The notes: a model not told the origin generated them from the sequence alone. Numbered from the stretch's first letter, positions 44,974 through 53,910 are shown. The stretch is 64,000 bases of DNA from JBBRVW01 sp038246545 (GCA_038246545.1 JBBRVW010000012.1:32782-96781), one strand, 5' to 3'. Translations and numbers: made by a program.

Positions 44974-45000
44974 GTTGACGCGAAAATAAGGTCAACTAAC
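44948..45000 (+). promoter_or_regulatory. Promoter and operator of the rok operon
   Basis: TTGACA (44948-44953), a 17-bp spacer and TAGGTT (44971-44976) form a textbook sigma-70 promoter inside the end of the GH84 gene. Ten bp after the -10 lies TAAGGTCAACTAAC (44987-45000), which recurs with one mismatch at 51570-51583 behind another TTGACA promoter. The position just after the expected start point suits repression by the ROK protein encoded next. Confidence 0.65.
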
Positions 45001-45015
45001 TTAAGGGGCGGCCGG

Positions 45016-46218
45016 GTGGCGCCAACCGCGGGTCGCAGCTCGGTTCCGCCGCCCGAGCCCGCCCGCCCGGCCCTGCTGCGCTCGCTCAACGACGCAACCG
45101 CGCTGCGACTCCTGCTGGCGCACGGTGCTCTCAGCCGCGTCGACATGGTGCGGCTCACCGGAATCTCCAAGCCCACGGCGTCCCAGCTGCTCGCGCGGCT
45201 CGAGGGGGCCGGGCTCGTCCGCGCGGTGGGCAGGTCCACCGGTGGCCCGGGCCGTTCGGCCGTCCTGTTCGAGCTCGATCCCGCGTCCGGCCACGCCGCT
45301 GCGCTCGACGTGACCCCGCACCGAATCCACGCGCAGGTGGCCGACATCACCGGGAAGATCGTCGGCGAGCACGTGCTGCGACGACCGCCGCGCACGGCGG
45401 GCAGCGGGCCGGCCAACGCGCTCCTCGCGCTCTACCCTGCGCTCGCCGAGGCGAGGCTGCATCGCCGACGGTTGAGCAGCATCGTCATCGCGGCAACCGG
45501 GTCCTACGACGTCGTCGGGGACCGGTTGCGCTATGCCCGCGACCTGCCGGGCTGGAGCGACGAACGACTGGTGACCACGCTCCAGCGTGCGACCAGGGTC
45601 CCGGTCTTCATCGAGAACGACGTGAACCTCGCTGCCGTCGCGGAGCGGCGAGTCGGTGCAGCGCAGGAGATCTCGGACTTCTTCCTTTTCTGGGTGGGGG
45701 ACGGTATCGGCGGCGCGCTGCTGCTGGATGACCGGCTCCGTCGCGGTGCCACCGGAGGCGCGGGCGAGATCGCCTTCCTACAGCCGTCCGGGGCAGAGAC
45801 GGTGCACCGCCCTCAGCGAAGCGGTGCGGGCGCGATGGAGCTCTGGGCCGGCGGTGCCGCGCTCGCCGACCTCGCCAGGGAGAACGGGCTGCACGGCAGG
45901 GAGGCCGTCGCGCTCGTGACGGCGGCGGTCGCCGCCGGTGACGACGGAGCAGGCTTCCTCGACGGGCTGGCCCGGCGCTACGCCCAGGGCCTCTCCTCGG
46001 TGATCGCCGTCCTCGACCCCGGGGCCATCGTCCTGGCCGGCCCGGTCCTTGCCGCCGGCGGCGAGCCGCTGCGTGCCCTGATCGGTCACCACCTCAGCAC
46101 GATGGCAATCACGAGCCCGCCCTTCATTCGCGGCACCGTCAGCGGCAACCCGGTGCTCGTGGGTGCGATGTGTACCGCCCTCGACCACGCGCGCGCCGCC
46201 GTGTTCGGTGCGGCATGA
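45016..46218 (+). CDS. ROK-family transcriptional repressor
   Basis: The 400-residue product has an N-terminal winged helix-turn-helix (RLLLAHGALSRVDMVRLTGISKPTASQLLARLEGAGLV) and then a ROK domain with ENDVNLAAVAE and WVGDGIGGALLLDD. The usual zinc site (GEIGH followed by CxCGxxGC) is missing: GEIAFLQP replaces it and no Cys cluster follows. It therefore probably senses a sugar without kinase activity and with altered zinc dependence. It is first in a six-gene run and probably autoregulates through the motif at 44987-45000. GTG start. ATGA overlap with the GH4 gene. Confidence 0.9.
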   Translation: MAPTAGRSSVPPPEPARPALLRSLNDATALRLLLAHGALSRVDMVRLTGISKPTASQLLARLEGAGLVRAVGRSTGGPGRSAVLFELDPASGHAAALDVTPHRIHAQVADITGKIVGEHVLRRPPRTAGSGPANALLALYPALAEARLHRRRLSSIVIAATGSYDVVGDRLRYARDLPGWSDERLVTTLQRATRVPVFIENDVNLAAVAERRVGAAQEISDFFLFWVGDGIGGALLLDDRLRRGATGGAGEIAFLQPSGAETVHRPQRSGAGAMELWAGGAALADLARENGLHGREAVALVTAAVAAGDDGAGFLDGLARRYAQGLSSVIAVLDPGAIVLAGPVLAAGGEPLRALIGHHLSTMAITSPPFIRGTVSGNPVLVGAMCTALDHARAAVFGAA

Positions 46219-47501
46219 AGGTGACCGTGGTGGGCGGCGGCTCCACCTACACCCCCGAGCTGGCCGACGGTATCGGTCGCCTCGGCCACCTTCTGCCGGT
46301 GACCGAGCTGGTCCTCATGGACCCGGACCTGGGTCGACTCGAGGCCGTCGGTGGCGTCTGCCGCCGCATCCTGGCCGCGCACGGCAGCTCCACTGTTGTC
46401 CGCGCCACCGACGACCTCGCGGACGCTGCGGCGGGAGCGACCGCCGTGCTCCTGCAGATCCGCGTCGGCGGCCAGGGCGCGCGCGACCGTGACGAGACCT
46501 GGCCGATGAGCTGTGGGTGCGTCGGCCAGGAGACGACGGGAGCCGGCGGGCTCGCGAAGGCCCTGCGCACGGTCCCCGTGGTCACGGCGATCGCGGAGCG
46601 CGTGCGGACGGTGGCTCCCGACGCCTGGCTCGTCAACTTCACCAACCCGGTCGGCATCGTCACCCGCGCGCTTCTCGACGACGGCCACCGCGTCATCGGG
46701 TTGTGCAACGTCGCCATAGGCCTCCAGCGGCTGCTCGCGGCTCAGCTCGGGGTGGAACCAGCGCGCGTTGAGCTCGCACACGTCGGGCTCAACCACCTCT
46801 CGTGGGAGCTCGACGTCGCGCTGCTGTCCGCAGACGGAACCGCGCGCGTCTCGGTGCTCGACCGGGTCATCGCCGAATTCGGACCGGTACTTGAGGAGGA
46901 GCTCGGGCTGCCGTGGGACCTGGTCCGTGAGCTCGGCGTGCTGCCGTCGTACTACCTGCGCTACTTCTACGAGCACGACAACGTGGTGCGCGAGAACCGT
47001 GGCCGCCCGACCCGGGCGCACGAGGTCTCGCTGCTGGAGGCTCGGCTGCTGGATCTGTACGCCGACCCGGAGCTTCACCACAAGCCCGCACTGCTCGCGG
47101 AGCGCGGTGGTGCCTACTACTCCGAGGCGGCGGTGGACCTGCTGGCGGGTCTGCTGGGGAGTGATGGCGCGACGCGTTCGCAGGTCGTCAACGGGCGCAA
47201 CGGCGGCACCCTGCCGTTCCTTCCCGACGACGCGGTGATCGAGACGCTGGTCGAGGTGTCGACGTCCGGCGCGGTCCCGCTCCCCGTCCCGGAAGTACCA
47301 CCCCTCTACTCCGGGCTGATCGCGCATGTGAGCGCCTACGAGGCGCTCGCGCTCGACGCGGCCCGCCACGGTGGCCGGCACCGCGTCTTCACCGCGCTGC
47401 TCGCCCACCCGCTCGTCGGCCAGGCGGACGAAGCCCGGTTGCTCACGGACCTCCTGCTCGAGAACAACCGCCCGTGGCTTCCCTGGGCGGACTCGTCATG
47501 A
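46215..47501 (+). CDS. Glycoside hydrolase family 4 (NAD/Mn-dependent 6-phospho-glycosidase type)
   Basis: The 428-residue product has the N-terminal dinucleotide motif VTVVGGGSTYTPELADG, VNFTNPVGIVT, the Mn-ligand Cys in GLCNVAIGLQ and the Mn-ligand His in HVGLNHLSWELDV, with the PSYYLRYFYEHD block. GH4 enzymes cleave glycosidic bonds by transient oxidation at C3 with NAD, usually on 6-phosphorylated disaccharides. Here it may process phosphorylated GlcNAc-containing sugars. Cytoplasmic. Overlaps both neighbours by 4 bp (ATGA). Confidence 0.93.
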   Translation: MKVTVVGGGSTYTPELADGIGRLGHLLPVTELVLMDPDLGRLEAVGGVCRRILAAHGSSTVVRATDDLADAAAGATAVLLQIRVGGQGARDRDETWPMSCGCVGQETTGAGGLAKALRTVPVVTAIAERVRTVAPDAWLVNFTNPVGIVTRALLDDGHRVIGLCNVAIGLQRLLAAQLGVEPARVELAHVGLNHLSWELDVALLSADGTARVSVLDRVIAEFGPVLEEELGLPWDLVRELGVLPSYYLRYFYEHDNVVRENRGRPTRAHEVSLLEARLLDLYADPELHHKPALLAERGGAYYSEAAVDLLAGLLGSDGATRSQVVNGRNGGTLPFLPDDAVIETLVEVSTSGAVPLPVPEVPPLYSGLIAHVSAYEALALDAARHGGRHRVFTALLAHPLVGQADEARLLTDLLLENNRPWLPWADSS

Positions 47502-48553
47502 TGGGTGATGCCGCAGTGCTGGCAATCGATGGGGGCAACAGCAAGACCGACCTCGTGGTGCTCGGGACCGACGGCCAGGTCCTCGCCAGCTGTCGCGCAG
47601 GACCGTTCCATCCGCACCTCGTCGGCGCCGAGGCGGCGGTCGAGTCGCTGGCAGCGGGCATCGATGCCGTGCTGCAGGACGCCGGTCCGCCGCGGGTGCT
47701 CGAGGTGAGCGCCTACATGGCCAACGCCGACCTTCCCGAGGAGACCCAAGCCATCGAGACCGCGTTCTCACGTCACGGTTGGGGCGAGCACGTCACGGTC
47801 GAGAACGACACCATGGCGGTGCTGCGGACCGGGACCGACCGGGGGTTCGGCGTGGCCGTCGTGTGCGGCGCCGGCATCAACTGCGTCGGGGTCGGTCTCG
47901 ACGGCCGGCACGTGCGTTTCCCCGCTCTCGGCCGGATCACGGGGGACTGGGGCGGCGGGCTCGGCCTCGCTGAGGAGGCGATGTGGTGGGCGGTCCGCGC
48001 CGAGGACGGCCGTGGGCAAGCGACCGCGCTCGCAGCGCGCGTCGCGGCGCACTTCGACCGCGTGAGCGCGACGAACGTCGCCGAGATGTTCCACCTGAGG
48101 CGACTGGACCCGGTGCGGCTCAACGAGATCGTCACCCTGCTGTTCGACGTAGCTGCCGAGGGGGACGAGATCGCCGCGTGGATCGTGCGGCAGCAGGCCG
48201 ATGAGATCGTCGCGCTGGTGATGTCGACGCTGCGACGTCTGGGCCTCGTCGCGGCCGACGTCGACATCGTGCTCGGTGGCGGAATCCTCGCCTCCGAGGA
48301 CCCGCTGCTCATGGTGCCGATCACCGACGCGTTGCGCGCTGCCGCACCGCACGCCCACCTGCTTCTCCTCCGCGACCCGCCCGTGGTGGGTGCCGCGCTG
48401 ATGGGTCTCGAACGGGCCTGGGAACGGCACCCGGAGCTCTCGCCGACCGATCCGTCCACCGCGCTGGACTGGGCGCGGCTCAGTATCCGTGACGCCCGCA
48501 GCCACGAGCGTTCCGCCGCTGTCGCAGCGGCGGCGGCTAGGGGCTCACAGTGA
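47498..48553 (+). CDS. BadF/BadG-type sugar kinase (N-acetylglucosamine kinase-like)
   Basis: The 351-residue product has the ASKHA phosphate-1 loop LAIDGGNSKTDLVV, the ENDTMAVLRTGT active-site segment, phosphate-2 VVCGAGINCVGVG and adenosine motif IVLGGGILASED. This group includes eukaryotic-type NAGK and bacterial GlcNAc/GlcN kinases. It would phosphorylate free GlcNAc released by the GH84 enzyme. ATG in ATGA overlap with GH4; a second ATG follows immediately. Confidence 0.88.
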   Translation: MMGDAAVLAIDGGNSKTDLVVLGTDGQVLASCRAGPFHPHLVGAEAAVESLAAGIDAVLQDAGPPRVLEVSAYMANADLPEETQAIETAFSRHGWGEHVTVENDTMAVLRTGTDRGFGVAVVCGAGINCVGVGLDGRHVRFPALGRITGDWGGGLGLAEEAMWWAVRAEDGRGQATALAARVAAHFDRVSATNVAEMFHLRRLDPVRLNEIVTLLFDVAAEGDEIAAWIVRQQADEIVALVMSTLRRLGLVAADVDIVLGGGILASEDPLLMVPITDALRAAAPHAHLLLLRDPPVVGAALMGLERAWERHPELSPTDPSTALDWARLSIRDARSHERSAAVAAAAARGSQ

Positions 48554-49455
48554 TGACATCGCAGGATCCGCTCCGGTTCGGCCTCGTCGGCACGGGCTAC
48601 TGGGCGCGTGAGACTCACGCGGCCGGCATCGCCGACGCAGAACGCGCCTCGCTCGTGGCGGTGTGGGGGCGTGACGCGTCGGCAGCTGGGGAGCTGGCCG
48701 CCCGCCACGACGCCGTAGCCTGCTCCGACTACGACGAGCTCCTCACCCACGTGGACGCCGTGTCGTTCGCGGTGCCGCCGCACGTGCAGGCGCCGTTGGC
48801 GGTGCGCGCAGCCGAGGCCGGCAAGCACCTCCTGCTCGAGAAGCCCATCGCGCTCGACGGGACCGACGGCGACAGGCTGGTCGCCGCGGTCGCTGAGAGC
48901 GGGGTGGCCGCGCTGGTGTTCTTCACCCATCTGTTCTCCCCACCGGTCCTGGAGTGGTTCGACGACGTCACCGACGGATCGTGGCTCGGCGGCGGGGCGC
49001 TGTGGCTCGGCTCGGCGCTGACCGACGACAACCCGTTCAACACCCCGTGGCGACACGAGTACGGCGGTCTCTGGGACGTGGGACCGCACGCGTTGGTTGA
49101 CCTCATGCGTACCCTCGGACCGGTGGTGCGCCTGGTGGCGGAGCCCGGTGGGACGCACACGACGCACCTCGTGATCCATCACGAGAGCGGGGCGACCAGC
49201 ACGGCGACCCTGACACTCTCGGCGCCGGACCCGGCGGACGGCTTCACGTTCATGCTGTGGGGGCCGCGCGGTCGCGCACACCTGCCCGTCGACGACGTGG
49301 ACTCACGCGCAGCGCTGACCGTGGCGGTGCAGGAGCTCGTCCGGCTTGTGGCCGTCGGCGAGAGGGCCCACCCCTCCGACCTGGCGACAGGACGAACAGT
49401 GCTCCGGCTGCTGACGGATGCGCAGCACCAGATCGACATCAAGGAGTCGTCGTGA
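48550..49455 (+). CDS. Gfo/Idh/MocA-family oxidoreductase (first)
   Basis: The 301-residue product begins with the Rossmann motif FGLVGTGYWARETHAAG, with the family LLLEKPIALDG (the EKP motif) and a C-terminal beta-sheet domain with GGLWDVGPHALVDLMR. The NAD(P)-dependent family reduces or oxidises sugar hydroxyls or ketones; some members (GH109) cleave glycosides by a redox mechanism. Overlaps its neighbours by 4 bp. Works with a second paralogue at 50465, hinting at a keto-sugar intermediate. Confidence 0.88.
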   Translation: MMTSQDPLRFGLVGTGYWARETHAAGIADAERASLVAVWGRDASAAGELAARHDAVACSDYDELLTHVDAVSFAVPPHVQAPLAVRAAEAGKHLLLEKPIALDGTDGDRLVAAVAESGVAALVFFTHLFSPPVLEWFDDVTDGSWLGGGALWLGSALTDDNPFNTPWRHEYGGLWDVGPHALVDLMRTLGPVVRLVAEPGGTHTTHLVIHHESGATSTATLTLSAPDPADGFTFMLWGPRGRAHLPVDDVDSRAALTVAVQELVRLVAVGERAHPSDLATGRTVLRLLTDAQHQIDIKESS

Positions 49456-50468
49456 GGTCGCTGGACGTCATGTTCCCCGAGGCTCGGTCCGTCGCTCTGG
49501 TCGATTCCGACGTCCCCGAGCCGGGGGAGGGCGAGGTGCGATGCCGGGCTCGCACGTCGCTCGTCAGCACGGGGACGGAGAGTTTTTGCCTCGACGGGGT
49601 CTTCGACCCCGACACGTTCTGGGAGGAGTGGGTCGAGTATCCGTTCGCTCCTGGCTACAGCATGACGTCCGACGTCGTCGACGTCGGTCCCGGCGTGACG
49701 CAGGTGTCCGTCGGTGACCGCGTCGCGACCAGCACCCCACACAGCAGCGTGTTCCTGGTCCAGGCCGCGGAATGCCTCCTCGTGCCCGACGGCGTGAGCG
49801 ATGACCAGGCATGCTGGACGTCGCTCGCCTGCACGACCCAGCTCGGGATTCGTCGAGCCGCGCTCGAACTTGGTGAGAGCGTGGCCGTCGTGGGTCTCGG
49901 CGCGCTCGGGCAGCTCGTCGTGCGCTACCTGGCGATCAGTGGCGCACGTCGGATCGTGGCCATCGACACGACCCGGTCAAGGCTCGATCTAGCTGTCGCC
50001 GGCGGTGCGACCCACACGATCGAGGCCGATGCCGCGACCGCGCTCGACGTCGTCCGTGAACTCACCGACGGCCGGTTGCTCGACGTGGCGTTCGACATCA
50101 CCGGTCATCCAGCCGTACTTGCTCCCACGACCAGGCTGGTGCGCCCGCTCGGGAGAATTGTTCTCCTCGGCGACACCCCCACTCCCAGCCGCCAGGTGCT
50201 CGGACCTCGGATTGTCGCGGACTCGGTGTCGGTGCTCGGCGTGCACGCGTCGTCGGCCCCCGAGGTCGCGACGCGGCGCGACCCGTGGTCCGGGGCGGCC
50301 ATGGCTGACCTGTTCTTCCATCTCGTCGAGTCGGGGCGCATGGACGTCGACGCGCTCACGACGCACCGCTTCACCCCCGACCGCGCCGCTGACGTGTACG
50401 ACGCACTGCAGCGCGACAGGTCCGGCTTCCTCGGCGTGTTCCTTGACTGGGACCAGGTCTCGGCGTGA
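49452..50468 (+). CDS. Medium-chain zinc-type alcohol dehydrogenase/sugar dehydrogenase
   Basis: The 338-residue MDR-fold protein has an N-terminal catalytic-domain start SLVSTGTESFCLDG, the GroES-like PGYSMTSDVVDVGPGVTQVSVGDRV, and the nucleotide motif VAVVGLGALGQLVVRYLA. Classical catalytic-zinc ligands (Cys at 40s, GHE) are not obvious; PFAPGYSMTSDVV replaces the GHE block. This resembles the bchC/threonine-dehydrogenase-like branch often paired with Gfo/Idh proteins. Likely oxidises or reduces a sugar. GTGA overlap on both sides. Confidence 0.85.
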   Translation: MRSLDVMFPEARSVALVDSDVPEPGEGEVRCRARTSLVSTGTESFCLDGVFDPDTFWEEWVEYPFAPGYSMTSDVVDVGPGVTQVSVGDRVATSTPHSSVFLVQAAECLLVPDGVSDDQACWTSLACTTQLGIRRAALELGESVAVVGLGALGQLVVRYLAISGARRIVAIDTTRSRLDLAVAGGATHTIEADAATALDVVRELTDGRLLDVAFDITGHPAVLAPTTRLVRPLGRIVLLGDTPTPSRQVLGPRIVADSVSVLGVHASSAPEVATRRDPWSGAAMADLFFHLVESGRMDVDALTTHRFTPDRAADVYDALQRDRSGFLGVFLDWDQVSA

Positions 50469-51487
50469 CCGCGTCAGCTGTCCTGCGCTGGGGCGTCCTC
50501 GGCACGGCGGGGATCAACCATGACGTCGTCCCGGCCATCAGGGCTGCTGATGGCTGCGAGGTCGTGGCCATCGCCAGCCGCACGCCGGAGCGCGCGCGGC
50601 TGGAGGCCGACGCGCTCGGACTACCGCGCTCGTACGGGTCCTACGAGGCGCTGCTCGCCGACCCTGAGATCGACGCGATCTACCTCTCGCTGCCCAACTT
50701 CCTTCACCTCGAGTGGGTTCTCGCGGCTGTCGCAGCCGGCAAGCACGTGTTGTGCGAGAAGCCGATGGCGATCACAGCGCGCGACGCGCAGCAGATGGTC
50801 GACGCCGCCCGGTTCGCCGGCGTTCTGCTCGCCGAGGCGTTCATGTACGAGCACCACCCGCGCTACGACCGACTGCACGCGATCGTGGCCGCAGGTGAGA
50901 TCGGCGACGTGCGCAGCATCAGCGGGACGTTCACGTTCGACGCCAGTGAGGAGATGGGGCTGAGCGCGTTCGCGGGGCACCCTGGAAGCGGCGCGGTGTA
51001 CGACGTCGGTTGCTACGTCGTCCACGCGGCCCGTCGACTGCTGAGGACCGAGCCGCAGGCGGTCACGGCGTCCGCTCAGGTCTCCATACCCCATGGGGAC
51101 ATCGACATGATGACGAGCGCGCTCGTCGAGTTCCCGGGTGACGTGTCGCTCCTGCTGCAGTGCGGCATGTGGGCGGCCGACGAGGACTCGCTCCGCATCC
51201 TGGGCTCGACCGGGCGGATCGAGGTGCCAAGCGCCTTCTTCTGCGCGGCGGGGAGTGGGGGCTTCGTCGTGCACACACGATCGGGTGCGCGGACCGAGAC
51301 GGTGGCGGACGTGACTCACTACGCCATGCAGGCGCAACAGTTCGCCGCCGGCGTGCTCCAGGGGGCGACGCTGCGCTATCCCGACGACGACCCGGTCCGG
51401 GGGGCAGCCGTATTGGATTCGCTCACCCGGTCGTGGCAGACCCGCGAGCGCGTGCTGGTCGACCCCGGCAGCGGAGGTGCGAGATGA
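50465..51487 (+). CDS. Gfo/Idh/MocA-family oxidoreductase (second)
   Basis: The 340-residue product has the Rossmann start WGVLGTAGINHDVVPAI, the catalytic-lysine motif VLCEKPMAIT, EAFMYEHHPRYDRL, and YDVGCYVVHAARRLL with the probable active-site His. It is closer to the glucose-fructose oxidoreductase/dimeric dihydrodiol dehydrogenase branch than its paralogue at 48550. Last gene of the rok operon; a new promoter starts 39 bp after its stop. Confidence 0.88.
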   Translation: MTASAVLRWGVLGTAGINHDVVPAIRAADGCEVVAIASRTPERARLEADALGLPRSYGSYEALLADPEIDAIYLSLPNFLHLEWVLAAVAAGKHVLCEKPMAITARDAQQMVDAARFAGVLLAEAFMYEHHPRYDRLHAIVAAGEIGDVRSISGTFTFDASEEMGLSAFAGHPGSGAVYDVGCYVVHAARRLLRTEPQAVTASAQVSIPHGDIDMMTSALVEFPGDVSLLLQCGMWAADEDSLRILGSTGRIEVPSAFFCAAGSGGFVVHTRSGARTETVADVTHYAMQAQQFAAGVLQGATLRYPDDDPVRGAAVLDSLTRSWQTRERVLVDPGSGGAR

Positions 51488-51525
51488 CATCTCGGTTACG
51501 GGGCTCAGATGCGGCTCGCCGAGCA

Positions 51526-51583
51526 TTGACAGTGGCATCGACGGACGATGTACTCGCCATGGACAAGAGTAAAGTCAACTAAC
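51526..51583 (+). promoter_or_regulatory. Promoter and operator of the sugar-importer operon
   Basis: TTGACA (51526-51531), a 17-bp spacer and TGTACT (51549-51554), followed after 15 bp by TAAAGTCAACTAAC (51570-51583). Thirteen of 14 operator bases equal those at 44987-45000. The start codon of the binding-protein gene lies 55 bp further on. Confidence 0.65.
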
Positions 51584-51638
51584 CATTCACGTCGTCGGTC
51601 CTGGTTGTCGTCCGACAGTGAGCTGAAAGAGGCGGACC

Positions 51639-52943
51639 ATGCGGAGAGTGCGATCCTTCAATCGGTTGACGGGCGTCGTTGCCGTCGCCGTGGCGAGCCT
51701 GGCGTTGACGGCCTGCACGGGTAGCGGCAGCGGGACCCCGTCGGGCTCGACGAGCAGCGGTCCGTTCGCGATCCGCGTGGCGATGGGCTCCACGGGTGAG
51801 GTCGTCGACGGCGTCTTCACCAAGCTCAAGGCGGCGTACGAGGCGAAGTACCCGGGTCGCACGGTTGAAATCGTGATCCAGGAGAACGATACCTACGAAA
51901 CCATCGGACTCAACACTCTGCTCACCTCGCGCAACGCGCCGGACGTCTACTTCGAGCGCCCCGGGACCCGCCTGTCTACCAGGTTTGATGACGGATACGC
52001 CGCGGACATCACGGACGCGGTCAACGGACCCGGCTTCGCCGGTCGCTTCGACTCTGCGGCGTACTCTGGCATGCAGATCGGTGGGAAGACCTACATGGTC
52101 CCGTGGAGCGGCGACGTCACCAACGTCTTCTGGTACAACAAGGCGATCTTCGCGGACAATGGCCTCACGTCGCCCACCACCTGGGACGAGTTTCTCGCGC
52201 TGTGCTCCAAGCTAAAGGCAGCGGGGATCACGCCGCTCGTCGACGGTAACAAGGACAAGTGGCCGGTCGGCAGCATCGCATCCCACCTCGCCGAGCGCGC
52301 GCTCGGCAATGACACCTACGTCGCCACCATCAAGGGCGATCAGCCGATGAACTCGGCCGGCATGGTCGCGGCGTTCGACGACCTCAAGACGCTTGCGGAC
52401 AACGACTACATCAACAAGAGCGTCGCCGCCCTTCCTGACGACCAGGCGACCACGCAGTTCCTGTTGGGCAAGGCCGCGATGCTCGGCATCGGCAGCTGGC
52501 TGGTGAGCGACCAGATCAGCCAGGCGCCGAAGCTGCAGATCGGCTACTTCAACCTGCCGACCGTCCCGGGCTCCGGCGACCAGAACAGCGTCCTTGGGGT
52601 CTCGACCGGCTTCGTGGTCAACGCCAAGAGCGAGCACGTCAGCGCCGGCACGGACTTTCTGGCCCTGATGAGCGCTCCCGAAGCGTCCAAGCTCTTCGCC
52701 GAGGCGGGTCTCACTCCGATGACGGTGGACCCGTTCGCCGGCGTCACGGCCGACCCGAACACCGTGAGCCTGGCGAATCTGCTCAGCTCGGCCCCGACCA
52801 AGGTGACGCCTGCTGACAACATCGACGTCAAGCGCGCCGACGAGTTTTACGGCGCCGCGGCCGCGGTGATCGGCGGGCTCAAGTCCCCGCAGGAGGCACT
52901 CGACGCGGCGCAGAAGAGGGTCGAGGCGCTCCCGGAGAGCTGA
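51639..52943 (+). CDS. Extracellular sugar-binding lipoprotein of an ABC importer
   Basis: The 434-residue product has a lipoprotein signal (lipobox LTAC, Cys about 26), a Gly/Ser linker and a type-1 carbohydrate-binding-protein fold: IRVAMGSTGEVVDGVFTKLKAAYEAKYPG, NAPDVYFERPG, YMVPWSGDVTNVFWYNKAIF, and PTTWDEFLALCSKLKAAGITPL. The family resembles binding proteins of chitobiose/GlcNAc importers but the ligand cannot be read from sequence. Precedes two permease genes; expressed from the promoter at 51526. Confidence 0.93.
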   Translation: MRRVRSFNRLTGVVAVAVASLALTACTGSGSGTPSGSTSSGPFAIRVAMGSTGEVVDGVFTKLKAAYEAKYPGRTVEIVIQENDTYETIGLNTLLTSRNAPDVYFERPGTRLSTRFDDGYAADITDAVNGPGFAGRFDSAAYSGMQIGGKTYMVPWSGDVTNVFWYNKAIFADNGLTSPTTWDEFLALCSKLKAAGITPLVDGNKDKWPVGSIASHLAERALGNDTYVATIKGDQPMNSAGMVAAFDDLKTLADNDYINKSVAALPDDQATTQFLLGKAAMLGIGSWLVSDQISQAPKLQIGYFNLPTVPGSGDQNSVLGVSTGFVVNAKSEHVSAGTDFLALMSAPEASKLFAEAGLTPMTVDPFAGVTADPNTVSLANLLSSAPTKVTPADNIDVKRADEFYGAAAAVIGGLKSPQEALDAAQKRVEALPES

Positions 52944-53028
52944 CGTCCCGAATGTGCATGGACCTTCAGGGTCTGGTTCGGTGTGACACCGCCGGACCGA
53001 CCCTGAGCATCGAGTTCCTGGAAGTGCG

Positions 53029-53910
53029 GTGAAGCCAAGCAGCCGATGGACGCCGTACTTGCTCGTCGGGCCGGCCGTCCTCTTTTTCGCATTCGTGGTC
53101 GGGCTGCCGTTGCTCGGCACGATCGCGATGAGCTTCACGAGATGGTCGGGCACCAACCGCATGCGGTTCATCGGGATCGAAAACTTCAACCGGGCGATCC
53201 ACGACACCGTCTATCAGCGGGCATACCTCAACACTCTTGTCTACATCGCCGCGACCCTGGTCCTCGAGGTCGCGGTCGGGTTCGCCCTCGCCGGGCTCGT
53301 CTCGATCCAGGGCAAGCGCACCCTGTGGTACCGCATCACCTTCTTCATCCCGGTCATGCTGCCTATGGTGGTCATCGCCGTGCTCTGGTCGTTCATCTAC
53401 AGCGACGACGGTGGGCTCATCAACTCGTTCCTCACCGGCATCGGCCGCAGCGACCTGCGCCGGGTGTGGCTCGGCGATCCGGGGACGGCGCTGCTGGCCA
53501 TCAGCGTGGTGTCGGGCTGGATCTACGCCGGGTTCTACATGGCCATCTTCTACGCCGGGCTCCAGCGGGTGCCGAAGGCCTTGCTCGAGGCAGCCCGCCT
53601 CGACGGCGCGTCCGAGTGGGACCTGTTCTTCAGGATCAAGGCACCGCTGGTGCGCGGAATGACCGAGGTCTCGGTATTGCTCTGCATCACCGGCGCCTTC
53701 CAGAGCTTCGACCTGTTCTTCGTCATGACCAAAGGCGGTCCCGACCACACGACGGAGATCATCACCACCTATCTCGTGTCGACCGTGTTCATCGACCACG
53801 AGGTCGGCTACGGCGCTGCGTTGTCGGTCATCATGACGGTCGTCGTCGTGGGTCTCGGGCTGATCTACGCCAAGTTCCGACGCGAAGGGGATGTCGGCCT
53901 TGAGTACTGA
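53029..53910 (+). CDS. ABC sugar importer permease (MalF type)
   Basis: The 293-residue product has six membrane helices, starting PYLLVGPAVLFFAFVVGLPLLG. The ATPase-coupling EAA loop is EAARLDGASEWDLFFRIKAP (about residues 188-207). The GTG start lies 85 bp after the binding-protein gene. Overlaps the next permease by 20 bp. No ATPase gene is present in the cluster, so a shared MsiK-type ATPase encoded elsewhere is likely, as is usual for actinomycete sugar importers. Confidence 0.93.
   Translation: MKPSSRWTPYLLVGPAVLFFAFVVGLPLLGTIAMSFTRWSGTNRMRFIGIENFNRAIHDTVYQRAYLNTLVYIAATLVLEVAVGFALAGLVSIQGKRTLWYRITFFIPVMLPMVVIAVLWSFIYSDDGGLINSFLTGIGRSDLRRVWLGDPGTALLAISVVSGWIYAGFYMAIFYAGLQRVPKALLEAARLDGASEWDLFFRIKAPLVRGMTEVSVLLCITGAFQSFDLFFVMTKGGPDHTTEIITTYLVSTVFIDHEVGYGAALSVIMTVVVVGLGLIYAKFRREGDVGLEY

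Noticed and set aside
41212..52957. Shared 11-mer CCCGAATGTGC at 41212-41222 and 52947-52957 as possible island attachment sites
   Set aside because: Too short to be significant in 64 kb, and the second copy lies between importer genes rather than at an island edge.
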